Origin: Marinibacterium sp050389775
GTDB taxonomy: Bacteria > Pseudomonadota > Alphaproteobacteria > Rhodobacterales > Rhodobacteraceae
Length of the DNA: 64,000 nt
Direction of reading: 5' to 3'
NCBI RefSeq assembly: GCF_050389775.1
Contig: NZ_CP177144.1
Coordinates: forward strand, 2,294,001-2,358,000
Both the position numbers and the translations under genes were made by a program. Below the pieces are notes generated by a model. That model searched no databases and was not told where the DNA came from. It saw nothing but the letters and a program-made list of their open reading frames with translations. This document shows, piece by piece, positions 59,930 through 64,000 of the stretch (within the stretch, counting starts at the first letter, position 1; the number at the start of each line of letters is the position of its first letter).

Positions 59930-61459
59930 ATGCGGTTACTTCTGATATCCATTTTCCTGACGTGCCTGGCGCCCCTGGCGGCCACCGCGCAGGAGGCCGA
60001 GCGCCCGAACATCCTTGTCATCTGGGGCGATGACGTGGGCATGTGGAACATCTCGGCCTATCACCGTGGCATGATGTGCTGCGACACGCCCAACATCGAC
60101 CGGATCGCCGACGAAGGCCTTCTGTTCATGGATCACTATGCCCATGCCTCCTGCACCGCCGGGCGCGCGGCCTTCATCACCGGCCAGTACCCCATCCGCA
60201 CCGGTCTTTCGACAGTGGGCCTGCCGGGCGCGCCCCAGGGCCTGCAACCCGAAGACCCGACCCTGGCCGAAATGCTGAAACCCCTGGGCTATCGCACCGG
60301 CCAGTTCGGCAAGAACCACCTGGGCGACCGCGACGAACACCTGCCGACCAACCATGGCTTCGACGAGTTCTTCGGCATCCTTTATCACCTCAATGCCGGC
60401 GAATACGTCGAACAGGACGATTACCCGGCCCAGGCCTTCGAAGACGCCGGGCTGGCCCAGCGGGGCATCATCCATTCCTTTGCCGCCGGCGAGGGCGGTG
60501 AACAGCAGATCGAGGACCTTGGCGGCTTCGGCCAGGAAAAACAGCGCGTTCTCGACCAGGAAGTGCTGGAGGAAAGCAAGCGCTTCATCCGCGAAGCAGC
60601 GGCGGCCGAAGAGCCGTTCTTCGTCTGGCACAACACCACGCGGATGCATTACCGCACCAATCTCAGCGAGGAATACGACGGCATCACCGGCACCGGATCG
60701 GTCTATGCCGACGGCATGGTCGAGCTGGACGACGATGTCGGTGAATTGCTCGACCTGCTCGACGAGCTGGGCATCGCCGACACGACCGTCGTGATGTTCT
60801 CGACCGACAATGGCGCGCCGACCAACAGCTGGCCCGATGGCGGCAACCAGCCGTTCCGCGGTGACAAGGGCGTGGGCGGCTACGAAGGCGCCTTCAAGGT
60901 GCCGGCCATGATCCGCTGGCCCGGTCTGGTCGCGCCCGGCACGACCAGCGGCGAGATGATCACCATGGAAGACTGGATGCCGACGATCATGTCCCAGCTG
61001 GGCCAGCCCGACCTGGGCGCCGACCTGCTGGACGGGGCCGAGATCGGCGGCACGGAATACCGCGTGCACCTGGACGGTTACGACCAGTCGCCGATCCTGA
61101 CAGGCGAGGGCGCGTCGAACCGGATGTTCTTCCCGTTCTTCTCGGAGACCACCTTTCACGGGCTGCGCTTCGGCGAGTGGAAATTCCTGTTCACCCGGCA
61201 GGACAAATGGTTCAACGGCGTGCAGGAGCAGCTGACCACGCCGCTGATCACCCGGCTGGATCTCGATCCGTTCGAACGTTTCCACGAAAGCCGTGGCTTT
61301 GACGAATGGCAGGAAAACCGCTCTTGGGCGCTTGGCCCGGCCAGCGCCATCCTGGGCCAGTTCTTCACGACCTTCGAAGACTACCCGCCGCGCCAGGCCA
61401 GCCTGGATTTCGATACCGAATCCATCATGGACGCGATGATGGACCCCAACGCGCGCTGA
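59930..61459 (+). CDS. Arylsulfatase (type I sulfatase), exported
   Basis: The 509-residue enzyme hydrolyses sulfate esters. It has a signal peptide (LLLISIFLTCLAPLAATAQ, cleavage near residue 19), the metal-site start NILVIWGDDVGMWNISAYHRG, and the formylglycine motif CTAGR (Cys about residue 75, C-x-A-x-R type) that needs modification by an FGE enzyme. MLKPLGYRTGQFGKNHLGD (about 115-133) and FSTDNGAPTNSWPDGG (about 288-303) follow the family. The ATG at 59930 is preceded by AAAGGTGGG; an earlier ATG at 59912 has none. It sits inside the cox maturation cluster, an unusual place for a sulfatase. Confidence 0.92.
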   Translation: MRLLLISIFLTCLAPLAATAQEAERPNILVIWGDDVGMWNISAYHRGMMCCDTPNIDRIADEGLLFMDHYAHASCTAGRAAFITGQYPIRTGLSTVGLPGAPQGLQPEDPTLAEMLKPLGYRTGQFGKNHLGDRDEHLPTNHGFDEFFGILYHLNAGEYVEQDDYPAQAFEDAGLAQRGIIHSFAAGEGGEQQIEDLGGFGQEKQRVLDQEVLEESKRFIREAAAAEEPFFVWHNTTRMHYRTNLSEEYDGITGTGSVYADGMVELDDDVGELLDLLDELGIADTTVVMFSTDNGAPTNSWPDGGNQPFRGDKGVGGYEGAFKVPAMIRWPGLVAPGTTSGEMITMEDWMPTIMSQLGQPDLGADLLDGAEIGGTEYRVHLDGYDQSPILTGEGASNRMFFPFFSETTFHGLRFGEWKFLFTRQDKWFNGVQEQLTTPLITRLDLDPFERFHESRGFDEWQENRSWALGPASAILGQFFTTFEDYPPRQASLDFDTESIMDAMMDPNAR

Positions 61460-61470
61460 GCGCGCACCCT

Positions 61471-61495
61471 CCCGGGGCCGGTCTGCGGCCCCGGG
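61471..61495. terminator. GC-rich hairpin after the arylsulfatase gene
   Basis: A perfect 10-bp stem, CCCGGGGCCG (61471-61480) with CGGCCCCGGG (61486-61495), has a 5-base loop. It lies 11 bases after the sulfatase stop, with no T tract. It could be a factor-dependent terminator or mRNA-stabilising hairpin. Confidence 0.5.
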
Positions 61496-61576
61496 ACAGG
61501 GCCTTCGCGCAGCCGCCCCGGTTGACCTCTCCGCCCGCTGCCCCCAATTCTGCAGGCAGCAAGGAGGGCACGGCCC

Positions 61577-62548
61577 ATGAGCGAGCATTTCGACATCCCC
61601 CGCATTGCACTGGACTGGCACCGCGACGGCCACGGCGCGGCGATTGCCACCGTTGTCGAGACCTGGGGTAGCGCGCCCCGGCGGACGGGCTCGCAGCTGG
61701 CCATCGCCGGTGATGGGCGGATCGAAGGCTCGGTCTCGGGCGGCTGTGTCGAAGGCGCCGTGCTGGTCGAGGCGCTGGAGGCGCTGGAAGACGGCAGGCA
61801 CCGGCTGCTGGAATACGGTGTCAGCGATGACGATGCCTTTGCCGTCGGGCTGGCCTGCGGCGGCACGATCCGCGTGCTGGTCGAGCCGGTCGGCACGGCG
61901 CTGCCCGTCGACATGCTGGAACGCCTGGTCGCCGCGCGGGACGCACGCCGGGCGGTGGCCTACGAGGTCGACCTGGACAGTGGGACCCGAAGATTGGTGG
62001 AGGACGGCCATGCCCAGCGGTTCCGCATGGACCGGTCCGGCGTCGAGGAGGACGGCCGGACCTTCGTGGCCATCCACAACCCGCCGCTACGGCTGATCAT
62101 CGTCGGCGCGGTCCATATCGCCCAGGCGCTGGTGCCGATGGCCCGGATCGCGGGCTATGACCCGGTGATCATCGACCCGCGCGAGGCCTTTGCCTCGGAT
62201 GCGCGTTTTCCCGGCGAGCGGATGCTGCACGACTGGCCCGACGAGGCGGTGGCCGCGCTGGGGCTGGATGCGCGCACGGCGCTGGTGCTGCTGACCCATG
62301 ACCCCAAGCTCGACGACCCGGCGCTGATGGCCGGGCTGGCGGCCGATTGTTTCTACATCGGAGCGCTGGGATCGACGCGCACCCATGCCCGACGGGTCGA
62401 CCGGCTGGTGGCGGCGGGGTTCACCGAGGCGCAGATCGGGCGCATCCACGCGCCGGTTGGGCTGGACATCGGCGCGGCGGGGCCGGCCGAGATCGCCGTG
62501 TCGGTGCTCGCCGAGATGACCGCCGTGCTGCGCGGGAAACGGCCGTGA
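61577..62548 (+). CDS. coxF: XdhC/CoxF family molybdenum-cofactor maturation protein
   Basis: The 323-residue protein binds the molybdenum cofactor and prepares it for insertion into xanthine-dehydrogenase-type enzymes. The N-terminal XdhC/CoxI domain has VVETWGSAPRRTGSQLAI (about residues 18-35), GSVSGGCVEGAVLVEAL (about 46-62) and GLACGGTIRVLVEPVG (about 90-105). The C-terminal Rossmann domain has IIVGAVHIAQALVPMA (about 171-186). A strong AAGGAGGG site precedes the ATG. It overlaps the next gene by GTGA and lies just upstream of coxS. Confidence 0.9.
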   Translation: MSEHFDIPRIALDWHRDGHGAAIATVVETWGSAPRRTGSQLAIAGDGRIEGSVSGGCVEGAVLVEALEALEDGRHRLLEYGVSDDDAFAVGLACGGTIRVLVEPVGTALPVDMLERLVAARDARRAVAYEVDLDSGTRRLVEDGHAQRFRMDRSGVEEDGRTFVAIHNPPLRLIIVGAVHIAQALVPMARIAGYDPVIIDPREAFASDARFPGERMLHDWPDEAVAALGLDARTALVLLTHDPKLDDPALMAGLAADCFYIGALGSTRTHARRVDRLVAAGFTEAQIGRIHAPVGLDIGAAGPAEIAVSVLAEMTAVLRGKRP

Positions 62549-63627
62549 TCTTCGGGCCGGTGCCCGTGGCCCGGGCCGAGGGCGCGGTGCTGGCCCATTC
62601 GGTCCGGCTGGCCGGCGGGCGGCTGCGCAAGGGCAAGCGGCTGGAGGCGGCGGACGTGGCCGCGCTGGCCGGCGAGGGGCTGTCCGAGGTCATCGTCGCC
62701 CGGTTCGAACCCGGTGACGTGGGCGAGGATGACGCCGCGCAGCGGGTGGCCGCGGCGCTGGTGCGCGATCCGGCCGCGGCGGGGCTGCGGGTCAGCGCGC
62801 CCTTCACCGGCCGAGTCAACCTGCTGGCCGCCGGGCCGGGCGTGGTCGAGCTGGACGAGGCGGTGATCCAGGCGGTGAACCTGGTCGATCCGATGATCAC
62901 CGTCGCCACGGTGCCCCAGCATCAGCAGATGGGCCCGGGCGGCATGGTCGCCACGATCAAGGTGATTTCCTACGGCGTGCCCGGCGATGCGGTGGCCCGG
63001 GCCGAGGCCTGCGCCGGCGGCCGGGCGATGCGGCTGGCCGGGCCGGTGGTCGGCCGCGTCGGGCTGGTGATGACGGTGATCCCGGGCGGGCCGGACAATG
63101 CCAAGGGCCGCGCGGCGGTCGAAGGCCGGGTGCGCGCGCTGGGTCTGGACATGGCCGGCGTGGTCGAGGTGCCCCACGAGGCCGGGGCGCTGGCCGGGGC
63201 GCTCGACGGGCTTGAGGGCGACGTCCTGCTGATCCTGACCGCGTCGGCCACCTCCGACGTGATGGACGTGGCGCCCCGGGCCGTGCGCGCGGCGGGGGGC
63301 ATCGTCGACCGGTTCGGCATGCCCGTCGATCCGGGCAACCTGCTGTTTCTCGGCCGTTTGGGCGACCGGCCGGTCATCGGCCTGCCGGGCTGCGCCCGGT
63401 CGCCGGCCCTGAACGGGGCCGATTGGGTGCTCAGCCGCGTGGCCTGCGGGCTGACGCCCTCGGCGGCCGACATTGCGGCCATGGGCGTGGGCGGGCTGCT
63501 CAAGGAGATCCCGACGCGGCCGCAGCCCCGGGCCGGGCGGCCGGCGGGTGCTGGCGGGGCGGGCGACGGGGATCGCGGGGCCGGCGCACGAGAACCTGAG
63601 TCTTTCCCTAAGGTAACTACGACCTAA
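62545..63627 (+). CDS. MoeA-like molybdopterin-binding protein, C-terminus doubtful
   Basis: This 360-residue frame from the GTG at 62545 overlaps the XdhC stop. It has the molybdopterin-binding fold of MoeA/MogA-type proteins: HSVRLAGGRLRKGKRLEAAD near the start, LVGRVGLVM-like and VIPGGPDNAKG (about residues 179-189), LLILTASATSDVMD (about 230-243). After KEIPTRPQPRAG the encoded tail is Gly/Ala-rich with poor third-base G/C, while the +1 frame shows good coding bias to a TAA at 63614-63616. A frameshift (real or sequencing) is therefore likely. Relatives sometimes carry an added NTP-transferase domain, missing here. Confidence 0.8.
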   Translation: MIFGPVPVARAEGAVLAHSVRLAGGRLRKGKRLEAADVAALAGEGLSEVIVARFEPGDVGEDDAAQRVAAALVRDPAAAGLRVSAPFTGRVNLLAAGPGVVELDEAVIQAVNLVDPMITVATVPQHQQMGPGGMVATIKVISYGVPGDAVARAEACAGGRAMRLAGPVVGRVGLVMTVIPGGPDNAKGRAAVEGRVRALGLDMAGVVEVPHEAGALAGALDGLEGDVLLILTASATSDVMDVAPRAVRAAGGIVDRFGMPVDPGNLLFLGRLGDRPVIGLPGCARSPALNGADWVLSRVACGLTPSAADIAAMGVGGLLKEIPTRPQPRAGRPAGAGGAGDGDRGAGAREPESFPKVTTT

Positions 63628-63708
63628 GGCGCTGATAACCGGCGCTTTTCAAAGCCCTTTTGCCGTGCTTTAGTCAGGAGGAAGCGGATCAAGATAGGGG
63701 AGGATCCC

Positions 63709-64000
63709 ATGACGAAGGTCTCGATGACCGTCAACGGCAAGCCCGCATCCAGAGACGTCGAAGGCCGGACGCTGCTGGTTCAGTTCCTGCGGGACGAGCT
63801 GGGTCTGACCGGCACGCATGTGGGCTGCGACACCAGCCAATGCGGCGCCTGCGTCGTGCACGTGGACGGCAAGGCGGTGAAATCCTGCACCATGCTCGCG
63901 CTCGAAGCCGAGGGCGCCGAGGTGGCCACGATCGAGGGCCAGGCCAATGCCGACGGCTCGCTCAACGTGATCCAGCAGGCGTTCCAGGACCACCACGGCC
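63709..64000 (+). CDS. coxS: CoxS-like [2Fe-2S] small subunit (3' end cut off by window)
   Basis: The first 97 residues are visible. They form the plant-type ferredoxin domain of a CO dehydrogenase/xanthine-dehydrogenase-type small subunit, with cluster cysteines in GCDTSQCGACVVHVDG (Cys40, 45, 48) and SCTML (Cys60). The start ATG at 63709 follows GGGGAGG at optimal distance. The sequence (MTVNGK, FLRDELGLTGTHVGCD) is typical of form II CO dehydrogenase-like CoxS. The C-terminal helical domain with the second cluster and the large and medium subunits must lie beyond 64000. Confidence 0.93.
   Translation, partial: MTKVSMTVNGKPASRDVEGRTLLVQFLRDELGLTGTHVGCDTSQCGACVVHVDGKAVKSCTMLALEAEGAEVATIEGQANADGSLNVIQQAFQDHHG

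Noticed and set aside
59936..62077. 713-residue minus-strand frame opposite the sulfatase
   Set aside because: It is antisense to the arylsulfatase and XdhC genes, both with intact motifs and good ribosome sites on the plus strand.

Overview
The window looks like a chromosomal segment of an alphaproteobacterium of the Rhodobacteraceae (Rhodobacter/Roseobacter group). The evidence is high GC with strong G/C at third codon positions, a nuo operon peppered with small extra ORFs as in Rhodobacter, family-typical proteins (DUF5337, DUF5333, DUF1194, orphan Hint-domain proteins, Glyco_tranf_2_4-type glycosyltransferases), and a TTCTTCTTGGC-type intergenic repeat. The species cannot be named from the sequence alone. 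I see no tRNA, rRNA, CRISPR array, insertion sequence or phage gene.

Layout. (1) 1-20337, plus strand: the distal part of the complex I operon (nuoE partial, then F, G, H, I, J, K, L, M, N). Twelve accessory ORFs sit between the nuo genes: small membrane proteins, lipoproteins, a SAM methyltransferase, a DUF3291 protein, a carboxymuconolactone-decarboxylase-family protein, and a protein that begins with what looks like a decayed copy of the start of nuoK. The same strand continues into birA, coaX and rnj. (2) 20356-25700, minus strand: an rhlE-like DEAD-box helicase with a long Ser/Lys/Arg tail, a glycosyltransferase, prfC and a Hint-domain protein. (3) 25872-32342, mostly plus: an SDR enzyme, an AlkC/AlkD-like HEAT-repeat protein, an orphan ABC ATPase, a WYL regulator on the minus strand with a palindromic operator, tatABC, and a DUF815 ATPase. 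(4) 32349-50116, minus strand: housekeeping genes including an NlpD-like factor, pcm, surE, purF, cvpA, radA, an Mla-type ABC transporter with alr, dnaB, pyrE and pyrC. (5) 50258-56671, minus strand: a protein of unknown role, then a four-gene translationally coupled operon with two GT2 glycosyltransferases, a PAPS-type sulfotransferase, and a fusion of a degenerate sulfotransferase-like domain with a GT2 domain. (6) 56896-64000, plus strand: a form-II-type carbon monoxide dehydrogenase (cox) maturation cluster (coxD-like MoxR ATPase, small P-loop kinase, coxE-like VWA protein, arylsulfatase, XdhC/CoxF, MoeA-like protein, coxS cut by the window end).

How the parts work together. Region 1 encodes the peripheral-arm electron path and all proton-pumping subunits of NADH:quinone oxidoreductase. 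The extra ORFs are tightly coupled to it, often by 1-4 base overlaps, and may serve its assembly or regulation. Region 6 supplies molybdenum-cofactor handling and active-site maturation for a CO dehydrogenase-like hydroxylase whose large subunit must lie beyond the window. The region 5 operon is the best candidate for something undescribed. Its gene order, the ATGA/TGATG couplings and the loss of the PAPS-binding loop in one of its two sulfotransferase-like domains suggest a dedicated glycan glycosylation and sulfation module, but its product is unknown.
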